64,000 nucleotides of DNA from the NCBI GenBank assembly GCA_029558835.1, contig JAKQDH010000012.1:1-64000 (forward strand), read 5' to 3'. The DNA comes from Planctomycetota bacterium (lineage in GTDB: Bacteria; Planctomycetota; Phycisphaerae; UBA1845). Shown piece by piece: positions 6,899 to 14,116 of the stretch. How positions within the stretch are numbered: position 1 is the first letter of the stretch; each line of letters opens with the position of its first letter. The notes under the pieces are model-generated. The model did no database searches. It worked only from the letters and a program-made list of their open reading frames with translations, and was not told where the DNA came from. The translations under genes and the position numbers were made by a program.

Positions 6899-9301
6899 TC
6901 AGCGCCGGGTCCAGTACCCGCAGGAGGCCAGGTGTTGCTCGAACGTCGCCCGGAAGGCGGCCGTGTCCTCCTCGACCAGCGTCCGCGTCTCGTCACCGAC
7001 CACCACGCGGAACGTCAGGCTGCGTTGCTGCTGCGGCAGAGCCGGCCCCTCATAGCTGCCGACGTACGCGACGCGGCGCAGCAGGGGGTGCGTGAACTCA
7101 CGCAGCCGGTCCGCCACCTCGGCGTAGCGCACCTCGCGCCGCACCAACACGGAGAAATCCAACTCCACCAGCGGATGCGGTGGAATCCTCCCCAGCGCTT
7201 CCGTCCGCGGGGACAGCTTCTCCAGTCCTGTGAGACGCACTTCCGCCCAGGCAATCGCCCAGGCCGTCAGGTGTTCCTCCATGCGACGCTTCAGTTCGAG
7301 CGGCACCGCACTGAGCCGCCCGATGCCGCGTCCCTCCAGTTGTACCTCGGCCGTCCGCTGCGGATGCTCCCACGGGCGGGCGGTATCGACCGCCGCCGGG
7401 CCGAAACTCACCGCCCGGCCGAAACACTCCCAGCCCCAGCCCTCCAGGGCCGTCTTGAGTCGATGATACAGTTCGTTCTCCCCCCCCTTCTGCCGGCGCG
7501 CGCAAACCAAGCCGACGTGACGGAACTCAGCATCGTCCGGCTCGGCACGTTCGAAGACGCTGCCCACCTCCAGCAGGGCGCAGGCCTCGTAGTGAAACCG
7601 GTTCCTGACCAGCGCGGCCAGCAGGCCGGGCAGCAACGTCTGCCGCAATCGGTGCAGCCCCGTCGCGGCCGGGTTGGCCAGCTCCACGCACGCCCCCGGT
7701 TCGAAGCCCAGCGTCGTCAGCCACGCCGAGTCATACCACAGGTACTGGTGCAGCTCGCTGAAGCGGGCCGCGCCGCTGAAGTACGCCAGCGTTCGCCGCT
7801 CCACCTCCAGCCTGGCACACGGCTCGAAGCGGCGCACCGTCACCTGCGGCAGCACCTCGGGGATCCGGTTGTAGCCGCAGTAGCGGGCGATTTCCTCGAT
7901 CACGTCGGCCTCGATATCGACGTCGCCGGTGGCCCGAAACGACGGCACGCTCACGCTGAGGTCGCGCCGGCCGGCGGTCACGTCAAAGCCCAACGGCCCC
8001 AGGATTTGCCGGACTTCATCGTCGGGAACCTCGCGTCCTACCGTCCGCGTCACGTGGCGGCGGTTGACCTTCACGGTCACCGGCGGGAAAGGGTTGGGGA
8101 AGCAATCGGAGAGCGGGCTGGTCAACTTCAGGTCCGGGTAGCACTCCCGGGCCAGAGCGACGAACCGCTGGATCGAGAGCACTGTGTTTACAGGGTCCAG
8201 CGACTTCTCGAAACGCGCGCTCGCATCGGTGCGCAGGCCCAGGGCGATCGCGCTGCGCCGGATGGTGGCGGCATCGAAATTCGCGCTCTCCAGCAGCAGC
8301 GACGTGGTGGCCTCGGAAACCTCCGTCTCCAGCCCGCCCATGATGCCGGCCAGGGCAATCGACCTGCCCTGGCTCTGGATCATCAGTGTCTGCGGCGGCA
8401 GCGTGCGCTCCACGCCGTCCAGCGTACGAAACACTTCGCCCTCCGCGGCCCACCCGACCTCGATCCGCTCCACACGCGAGCCGTCAAAGGCGTGCATCGG
8501 CTGCCCGAGGTCCGCCATGATGTAGTTGGTCAGGTCCACCAAAGCAGAGATAGGCCGCATGCCCACGCGGCCCAGGCGCAATTGCAGCCAGAGCGGTGCC
8601 GGCTGCGTCGGCACGCCGCCCAGCCGCAGGCCGCTGTAACGCCGGGCGGCCTGGGGGTCCTGGATTTCCAGGGGAATCGGCGGGGCGTCGATGCCCGCAA
8701 GCTCCTCGACCGCTACGACAGGGTAGGGTTTGAGCGGCAGCCCATACATGGCCGCCACTTCCCGGGCTATCCCCCGGTGCCCCCACAGGTCCGGTCGATG
8801 CGTGATCGACTTGTTGTCGATCTCGATGACCCAGTCGTCGAACCACTCCGGCGGCAACGGCGTGCCCGGTGCCAGGGCCGGCTCCGCGAACAGCGCCTCG
8901 CCGACCGCCATCTCAACGCCCAGGGCGTCGCCGGACAGGATCATGCCGACGCTCGCGCGCCCGGCCACCTTGGCCTGGCCGATGGTCCCCAGCTTCGCCA
9001 CGGCCGCGCCGGCTGGGGCGTACACGACGTTCCAGCCCACGCGCAACACGGGCGCGGCCGTCACCGTCTCGATCACCCGTCCGTCGCCGACGTCAAGTCG
9101 GGCCAGGCGCAGGTTCCGCGTCGCCGGCAGGTCGCTTACCGCCTCCACCCGGGCGGCGATAAGCCCCCGCGCGCCGACCTCGATGCGGTGCACGTCCTCC
9201 ACCTCGGCCGCCGTGCAGGTAAAGCGTTCCGCCAGCTCGTGCGGATCAACCTCAGCCGGCACGTCCACCGAGTCACGCAACCAATTCAGCGAAATCAGCA
9301 T
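6899..9301 (-). CDS. pheT: Phenylalanine--tRNA ligase beta subunit
   Basis: An 800-residue PheT, the normal full length. With PheS it charges tRNA-Phe in an alpha2-beta2 enzyme. Order: N-terminal B1 and EMAP-like tRNA-binding domain (about 1-150), B3/B4 editing domain (about 200-370, beginning with the conserved ITHRPDLWGHRGIARE), B5 domain with VKVNRRHVTRTVG, the inactive synthetase-like core, and the C-terminal ferredoxin-fold anticodon-binding domain (about 705-800, HPLVELDFSVLV). The start matches the family (MLISLNWL). It lies 179 bases downstream of pheS on the same strand, so the two are probably cotranscribed despite a repeat-bearing gap. Confidence 0.96.
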   Translation of the reverse strand: MLISLNWLRDSVDVPAEVDPHELAERFTCTAAEVEDVHRIEVGARGLIAARVEAVSDLPATRNLRLARLDVGDGRVIETVTAAPVLRVGWNVVYAPAGAAVAKLGTIGQAKVAGRASVGMILSGDALGVEMAVGEALFAEPALAPGTPLPPEWFDDWVIEIDNKSITHRPDLWGHRGIAREVAAMYGLPLKPYPVVAVEELAGIDAPPIPLEIQDPQAARRYSGLRLGGVPTQPAPLWLQLRLGRVGMRPISALVDLTNYIMADLGQPMHAFDGSRVERIEVGWAAEGEVFRTLDGVERTLPPQTLMIQSQGRSIALAGIMGGLETEVSEATTSLLLESANFDAATIRRSAIALGLRTDASARFEKSLDPVNTVLSIQRFVALARECYPDLKLTSPLSDCFPNPFPPVTVKVNRRHVTRTVGREVPDDEVRQILGPLGFDVTAGRRDLSVSVPSFRATGDVDIEADVIEEIARYCGYNRIPEVLPQVTVRRFEPCARLEVERRTLAYFSGAARFSELHQYLWYDSAWLTTLGFEPGACVELANPAATGLHRLRQTLLPGLLAALVRNRFHYEACALLEVGSVFERAEPDDAEFRHVGLVCARRQKGGENELYHRLKTALEGWGWECFGRAVSFGPAAVDTARPWEHPQRTAEVQLEGRGIGRLSAVPLELKRRMEEHLTAWAIAWAEVRLTGLEKLSPRTEALGRIPPHPLVELDFSVLVRREVRYAEVADRLREFTHPLLRRVAYVGSYEGPALPQQQRSLTFRVVVGDETRTLVEEDTAAFRATFEQHLASCGYWTRR

Positions 9302-9360
9302 CAGATTGCCACTCTAATGTTACAGGCTTGCGTTCCTGGCCGCTCCCTCATCCCCACCAG

Positions 9361-9390
9361 TTCTCAGCGGCGGGCAGAACCCGCCCTACG
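9361..9390. repeat. Inverted copy of ACGTAGGGCGGGCTC repeat
   Basis: TTCTCAGCGGCGGGC followed by AGAACCCGCCCTACG is the reverse complement of the units at 5432-5492. A run of imperfect CTATTCG(C) direct repeats follows at about 9413-9450. Both lie between pheS and pheT. Confidence 0.6.
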
Positions 9391-9480
9391 CCCCCCTCTT
9401 GCCTCTTGCCTTCTGCATTCGCTATTCGCTATTCGACATTCGCTATTCGCGGCGCCCACGGCATGCGCAGGCACCACGCC

Positions 9481-10551
9481 CTACACCGCCGCCACCACGG
9501 GGCCCTCCAGCCGCCGCGCGGCCACGATCGGACGAAGATCCCCGCTGTTGAGCACCCGGATATCGCCGATGCCGTACTTCATCATCGCCAGCCGCGTCAG
9601 ACCCAGTCCGAACGCGAAGCCGGAGAACTCGTGCGGATCCACCTTCCCCGCCAGCAGCACATTCGGGTGCACCATCCCGCACGGCAGCACCTCAATCCAC
9701 CCCGACTGCTTGCACGTGGGGCATCCCTTCCCGGCGCAGATCTGACAGTTCATGTCGATCTCCAGCCCCGGTTCCACGAAGGGGAAGAAGCCCGGCCGCA
9801 CCCGCACCTTCACGTCCCGCTCCATCACTTCCCGCAGCAACGTATGGGCCAGCGCGATCAGGTTGGGAATGGATATCTCGCGGTCGATCATCAGGCCCTC
9901 GACCTGATGAAACGTGTTCTCGTGCGAGGCGTCGATGGTCTCGTAGCGGAAGCAGCGGCCCGGCGCGATGATCCGCAGCGGCGCACCGTACTTGAGCATC
10001 GCCCGCACCTGCACCGGCGAGGTCTGCGTCCGCAACACCTTGCGATTGGTCAGCCAGAACGTGTCCTGCATGTCGCGGGCGGGGTGGGTGGCCGGGATGT
10101 TGAGGGCCTCGAAGTTGTAGTACTCCTCCTCCATCTCGGGCCCGGCCTCGACGGTGAAGCCCAGCCGCTCGAAGAGGCGTTCGATGCGCCACTGGACGGC
10201 CGTCACGGGGTGCACGCTGCCCATCGGCTCGACGTAGCCCGGCAACGTCGGGTCAAACGCGGCGGCCGCAGCCGCTTCCGCATCGGCCACGGCCGCCTCC
10301 AGCGCCGCCCGCCGACCATCCAGAGCTGCCTTGACCCGTCCCTTGGCGGCGTTGATCACCTGCCCCACCTGTCCACGCTGGGCCGGCGGGTACTCCTTAA
10401 TGGTGGTGATCAGAGCACCGAGCGCGCCCTCCTTGCCCAGGACCTCGTTCTCGACGCGCCGCAGGTCGTCGACGTTGGCTACGCTTGGCAGGCGGGCCAC
10501 CACGGCCGCCTCGATCTCCGCAATGCGCTGCCCCAGTTGCTCAATGTCCAT
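9481..10551 (-). CDS. pheS: Phenylalanine--tRNA ligase alpha subunit
   Basis: A 356-residue PheS, the catalytic class II subunit. An N-terminal coiled coil (about 1-90) precedes the core. Motif 2 appears as GRCFRYETIDASHENTFHQ and motif 3 as FGLGLTRLAMMKYGI. A Cys-rich insertion (CQICAGKGCPTCK, then CGMVHPNV) is the zinc-ribbon variant common in many bacterial PheS. The ATG at 10551 is preceded by GAGGGG and AGGA; an upstream in-frame start would add 15 unconserved residues. No rplT or infC is adjacent, unlike many genomes. Confidence 0.96.
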   Translation of the reverse strand: MDIEQLGQRIAEIEAAVVARLPSVANVDDLRRVENEVLGKEGALGALITTIKEYPPAQRGQVGQVINAAKGRVKAALDGRRAALEAAVADAEAAAAAAFDPTLPGYVEPMGSVHPVTAVQWRIERLFERLGFTVEAGPEMEEEYYNFEALNIPATHPARDMQDTFWLTNRKVLRTQTSPVQVRAMLKYGAPLRIIAPGRCFRYETIDASHENTFHQVEGLMIDREISIPNLIALAHTLLREVMERDVKVRVRPGFFPFVEPGLEIDMNCQICAGKGCPTCKQSGWIEVLPCGMVHPNVLLAGKVDPHEFSGFAFGLGLTRLAMMKYGIGDIRVLNSGDLRPIVAARRLEGPVVAAV

Positions 10552-11098
10552 GCGCCCCTCGTCCTTCCCTCGCCACGGTCGAAGCCGGGAGGCCACAGCT
10601 TACGGACCCGCGCCCGCGCCCGCAACCGGACGCCGACGTCGGTAATGTACCGTATGCCCCCCGCGTCGGTACGCGACCGCAGGCCCCGGCCGAGGTTTGG
10701 CGCACGGCCGAGCCGGTGATGGCGCCGGCGGAGGCTGGTGATGACGGACCTATCCAAGGTGGCGACGGTGCATTCGATTCGGACCTCCGGGAAGGGCGAT
10801 GGTCGCAACGGCGGGTCGCCCGGGGGCTGGGTGTCCATCACAAGGCGGCAAGCCGGCACTCCCAATTGGCCCCGGCCGTCCAGGACGGGCCGGAACCGCC
10901 CACCGACCGGGACAGCCGGAACGGACCGCCTTCCACCGGATCTGGACCCGGCAGTGCGTGGAAACCGCTTCGCGCTCATCCGCGCGGACCTCGCGCAAGG
11001 CGCTTGCTCGCGACGGCACAGTGCGAACCGCTTGTCATTCGCGGCAATCGAGTTGGAGCCCGTGCAACGCGGGCAAGCGGCTTGAATGATGCCCGGCG
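10552..11098. other. 547-base gap between pheS and clpS
   Basis: No gene recognised. The stretch is GC-rich without a clear element of the dispersed families. It must hold the pheS promoter; TACATT at 10649-10644 (minus strand) is a possible -10 but has no convincing -35. Confidence 0.4.
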
Positions 11099-11443
11099 CT
11101 ACTCCGCCGGCTCAATCGTCGCAGACATGCTGCCCTCACAGCGCGCAATGCGCCAATCGCGCCCGAAGGCGTGAATCTGGTCACGCTTCAACTCCGCGTG
11201 CTCCCGGGTCGTGGTCGTCAGGATCACGCGTCCGCGGTTGTCTACCTCATCGGCAAGCCGGTATGACTGCTCCGTCGAGTAGCCGAACAACTTGCGCAGC
11301 ATCCCGATCACGTACTCGTAAGTGTGGTAGTCATCGTCGAGGAGAATGACGTGATACAGAGGCGGTCTCTTGACCGCCGGCTCGCTGCGCGCACCCGGTT
11401 GCGTCCTCGTGCCGGTTGTTACACTTGGGCTGGTCGTCGCCAT
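11099..11443 (-). CDS. clpS: ClpS-type adaptor for Clp protease
   Basis: A 114-residue ClpS. It delivers N-degron substrates to ClpA or ClpC with ClpP in the cytoplasm. The core (about 28-105) shows PPLYHVILLDDDYHTYEYVI, where the DDD/HTYEYV stretch lines the N-degron pocket, then AxxxxxEVDNRGRVILTTT and the C-terminal strand. A Thr/Ser/Pro-rich N-terminal tail of about 25 residues is normal for the family. The ATG at 11443 has GGGGTGG upstream. An in-frame ATG at 11503 and a longer extension to 11740 exist but are unconserved. No clpA is next to it in this window. Confidence 0.93.
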   Translation of the reverse strand: MATTSPSVTTGTRTQPGARSEPAVKRPPLYHVILLDDDYHTYEYVIGMLRKLFGYSTEQSYRLADEVDNRGRVILTTTTREHAELKRDQIHAFGRDWRIARCEGSMSATIEPAE

Positions 11444-11595
11444 GGTCGCCCCACCCCTTCGCCGATTCGCTTCACCCCATCTCGTCACCGCCGCCGGCTC
11501 CATGACCAATCCGGCAGCCTCTGTTGAGCCGAGGGGACGAACACACGGCTTCAACTCGCCCGTCCCCCGCGATGCATCAACGTCGCTACGCTGAA

Positions 11596-11624
11596 GTTGT
11601 AGCCAGACAAAACCACGGACGCAA
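11596..11624 (-). promoter_or_regulatory. Probable clpS promoter
   Basis: On the minus strand TTGCGT (11624-11619), a 17-base spacer and TACAAC (11601-11596), about 150 bases upstream of the clpS ATG. Confidence 0.42.
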
Positions 11625-11802
11625 CCGGAGGCCCCGCGGACGCGACGCCCCCATCCCCTTGTAGCGCGCGCCGCCACGATGCGCAGCCGCGGGCACCCGA
11701 GAGGGCACGTCCGATAAGCCGCCCCTCCGCGCGGCGGCAAACGCCGCCTTCCCCAGCCTTAGGGTGAGGCTCAGCTCGCCCGCCTTATCAGAACCCCGGT
11801 AC

Positions 11803-11832
11803 TGGACGCCCACTACCTCCGCCGCGTACAAC
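11803..11832 (+). promoter_or_regulatory. Possible promoter for cohesin-like gene
   Basis: TGGACG (11803-11808), an 18-base spacer and TACAAC (11827-11832). It resembles the TGGACG-16-TACAAT pair at 29861. Weak -35. Confidence 0.28.
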
Positions 11833-12002
11833 TAAGGTGGAATGCGCAACGAGACCGCGCACCTCGCTCGCCCGAGGCTGGAACCCCGGGGGGTGGTTCA
11901 AGAGTCTTCGGGCGGTGAAGCCGACTGAAGACGCGGAAAAGGGCCGGGCCGTGACCTCGATGTCAGGACCGCCGGGCCCCGAACGCAGGAAGGGCAGAAA
12001 CC

Positions 12003-13142
12003 ATGTTCCGCACAACGACCGCTCTGATTGGCGCGCTGCTGGTACTGCTGACGCTCGTGTCCGGACTGCTTACCACGACGGTTCGAGCGGATGTGGTAAT
12101 CAGCCTGCAACCCGTCGACGCAAACGGAGACCCCGTTACCTTCCCGGTGGTCGCAGGGACTGAAGTTTCAGTCGAAATCCTGGTTTCAGTCGACGGGGAA
12201 CACAACCCGCTGCGCGACGTTCGCCTGTTCCAGTTCGACTTGAGAAACACAAGCGAAAAAATTACAACCAAGTCGTTCGAATGGATCTTCGATCCCGGTC
12301 TCGGCCGAGGGAGTTGGTTCAGCGTTATTACGCTTCCCAGTGCGGGTACCGCGTACACCGGCCTGGTCTCCGAGCCGGGGCTTATTATGCACCTGTCGGA
12401 CACGCCGACCCCGGTGGCCGCGTTCCGTATGGTGGTGGCGGGCGCTGGTACGCTGGACGCAGTCAACGCAGGTGCCGATAACGCCGACCTCACAGCCCGC
12501 GTGCAAGCTGGATTCGATGAGTTCCGGGACTTCTGGCCTGGACTGGGGAACCTGAAGGGTGGGACGCTGGCCGTGACGGTCGCGTCGGGTGAATCTCCCG
12601 GCGATGACGGGCAGGGAGGAAGCGGCGGGGGTGGCTCAGGAGACGGCGGCGCTGACCCCGGTGACGGCGGGGGCAGTCAGCCCGGTGACGACGGAAGCGG
12701 AGACGACGGCGGCGGCGCGGACGACGGCGGGGCCGATGACGATGGCGCCGACGATGGTGGGGCCGGTGACGGAGGCACCGACGGTGGCGGCGCGGATGAC
12801 GGCGGGGCCGACGACGGTGGCGCGGACAACGGCGGAGCCGATGGTGGTGGCTCCGACGATGGTGGGGCCGATGACGGGGGCACCGACGACGGCGGAGCCA
12901 CTGATGGCGGTGCCGATGATGGCGGAGCCGACGACGGTGGCGCTACGGACGATGGCGCTACGGACGGTGGAGCTACGAACGGCAACGACAACCTGCCCGT
13001 CGATGGAATCGATGACGAAACCTCGGATGACAAGCCGGGGGGGCGCGGGTTCTGTGGCCGGGGAATGATCGGCCCCGTGTTCTTCTCACTGTGTGTCTTG
13101 ACTGCGGTGCGCTCGGGACGGAGGTTTGGTCGGCTGAGCTGA
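12003..13142 (+). CDS. Secreted cohesin-like protein with acidic DGGAD repeat and C-terminal anchor
   Basis: A 379-residue exported protein. A signal peptide (about 1-29, cut near VRA) precedes a beta-rich domain (30-195) resembling the cohesin/Ig-like fold ([29 protein letters not shown], late AGFDEFRDF). Residues about 200-330 are a low-complexity acidic stretch built from DDGGA(D/T) pentads. The C-terminus (about 346-379) is tripartite: GRGFCGRGM, a hydrophobic helix, then RSGRRFGR. That resembles bacterial protein-sorting tails but is not PEP-CTERM. The ATG lies just after an AGGAAGGGC ribosome site. Binding of dockerin-like modules found on 18921, 21805 and 38020 is a hypothesis only. 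Confidence 0.78.
   Translation: MFRTTTALIGALLVLLTLVSGLLTTTVRADVVISLQPVDANGDPVTFPVVAGTEVSVEILVSVDGEHNPLRDVRLFQFDLRNTSEKITTKSFEWIFDPGLGRGSWFSVITLPSAGTAYTGLVSEPGLIMHLSDTPTPVAAFRMVVAGAGTLDAVNAGADNADLTARVQAGFDEFRDFWPGLGNLKGGTLAVTVASGESPGDDGQGGSGGGGSGDGGADPGDGGGSQPGDDGSGDDGGGADDGGADDDGADDGGAGDGGTDGGGADDGGADDGGADNGGADGGGSDDGGADDGGTDDGGATDGGADDGGADDGGATDDGATDGGATNGNDNLPVDGIDDETSDDKPGGRGFCGRGMIGPVFFSLCVLTAVRSGRRFGRLS
12597..12990 (+). repeat. In-gene tandem GAYGGCGGNGCN repeat
   Basis: Degenerate 12-15 base units encoding Asp-Asp-Gly-Gly-Ala type pentads. Third positions vary while the peptide stays regular, showing selection for or expansion at the protein level. Alternative frames stay open here only because of base composition. 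Confidence 0.75.
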
Positions 13143-13358
13143 CCGCCCCCGGCGCGCTGCTCCGGACGCCCCCGCGGCACGGCAGACGCAGGCTAGCAGG
13201 TCGCCGGCGGGCTCCGGGGCCGGCCCGAGGGCGCCGACAACCGGTGCGTTTGGCGGTCCCGCGCCGGCACCCCACGGACGCGACTCGGCTTCCTCTCCAG
13301 ACTCCCGCCGGGCCAAGTCAGGCCTGCCCAACCGCAGGCCGGTGTTCCAACCACCATG

Positions 13359-13388
13359 CTTCGCGCGGGCGTTCGAAGGCCGTATACT
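13359..13388 (+). promoter_or_regulatory. Possible promoter for double-ACT gene
   Basis: A good -10, TATACT (13383-13388), with a weak -35 (CTTCGC, 13359-13364) 18 bases before it. The gene start is 64 bases downstream. Confidence 0.35.
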
Positions 13389-13451
13389 GGGCTCACTAGG
13401 CCGACGCCCGTCGGCTACCATGTCCAACCCTGGGATAAGGCGGAGATCCGT

Positions 13452-13916
13452 ATGGACAACATGGAGAAGCACAGTCAGTTTTCGATCTTCCTGGTGAACA
13501 AACCAGGCGTGCTGTCGCAGGTCCTGCATGAGCTGGCGAAGGCCAAGATCAACGTGGTCACGATGGCCATGATGGACTCGACCGAGCACGGCGTGCTCCG
13601 GATGATCGTGGATGATCCGGACACGACGCGGAAGGTGCTGAAGAACGGCAGTGCCCCCGTAACGGAGACGGACGTGCTGTGCGTACCGCTGCCCAACCGG
13701 CCCGGCGCGGCCGCCGATCTGTGCGACCGGCTGGCCTTGGCCCACGTCAACATCGGCTACATGTACTGCACCGGTGCCGTCCGTGGCGGCAAGACCATCA
13801 TGGTGCTGAAGGTGCCGGACATCAAGAAAGCCTGCAAAGTGCTTGAGGAACCCAAACCCACTCGCCGGGACATGAAAGTGAAACTCCGCCGGCCGCAGGC
13901 CCCGGGCAGACGCTAG
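13452..13916 (+). CDS. Double ACT-domain protein
   Basis: A 154-residue protein made of two ACT modules. The first (about 8-72) reads FSIFLVNKPGVLSQVLHELAK...VVTMAMMD, the classic ACT pattern with a Gly in the ligand loop. The second (about 76-135) has VPLPNRPGAAADLCDRLA...NIGYMYC. ACT pairs bind amino acids and regulate enzymes or transport, but no catalytic domain is fused. A basic tail (KVKLRRPQAPGRR) ends the protein. The ATG at 13452 has GGCGGAG upstream, and nine bases later a second ATG is possible. The frame is open further upstream but begins within the probable promoter. Confidence 0.85.
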   Translation: MDNMEKHSQFSIFLVNKPGVLSQVLHELAKAKINVVTMAMMDSTEHGVLRMIVDDPDTTRKVLKNGSAPVTETDVLCVPLPNRPGAAADLCDRLALAHVNIGYMYCTGAVRGGKTIMVLKVPDIKKACKVLEEPKPTRRDMKVKLRRPQAPGRR

Positions 13917-14116
13917 GTCGATTCAGCCAACGCGGAACAGGTAAGCCAGACGAGCACGGCACCACTGACTCCCGGCCCACCAGGGCATCGCCAGGCTCCA
14001 TCGCCGTGGCGCGGTCGGCTCGCGCGACCGAGCGCTAGCGCCGAGGGGCCGGACACGTCATCCCGGTGCCTTCCGTGCAACGTGGTCTTGTGCACCTGGG
14101 CGCGAGGGGCATCGCG

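Larger units (their letters stand above)
11444..12002. other. 559-base divergent intergenic region
   Basis: Lies between divergent clpS and the cohesin-like gene. It holds the two candidate promoters listed separately (11596-11624 minus and 11803-11832 plus). No gene was recognised. Confidence 0.4.

Noticed and set aside
6758..9745. Long open frame (995 codons) opposite pheT
   Set aside because: It is the antisense shadow of pheT, kept open by high GC at third codon positions; it has no family similarity and runs through repeats.
12597..12990. CRISPR-like array in the DGGAD region
   Set aside because: Units are short, degenerate and in-frame with no spacers; it is a protein-coding low-complexity repeat.
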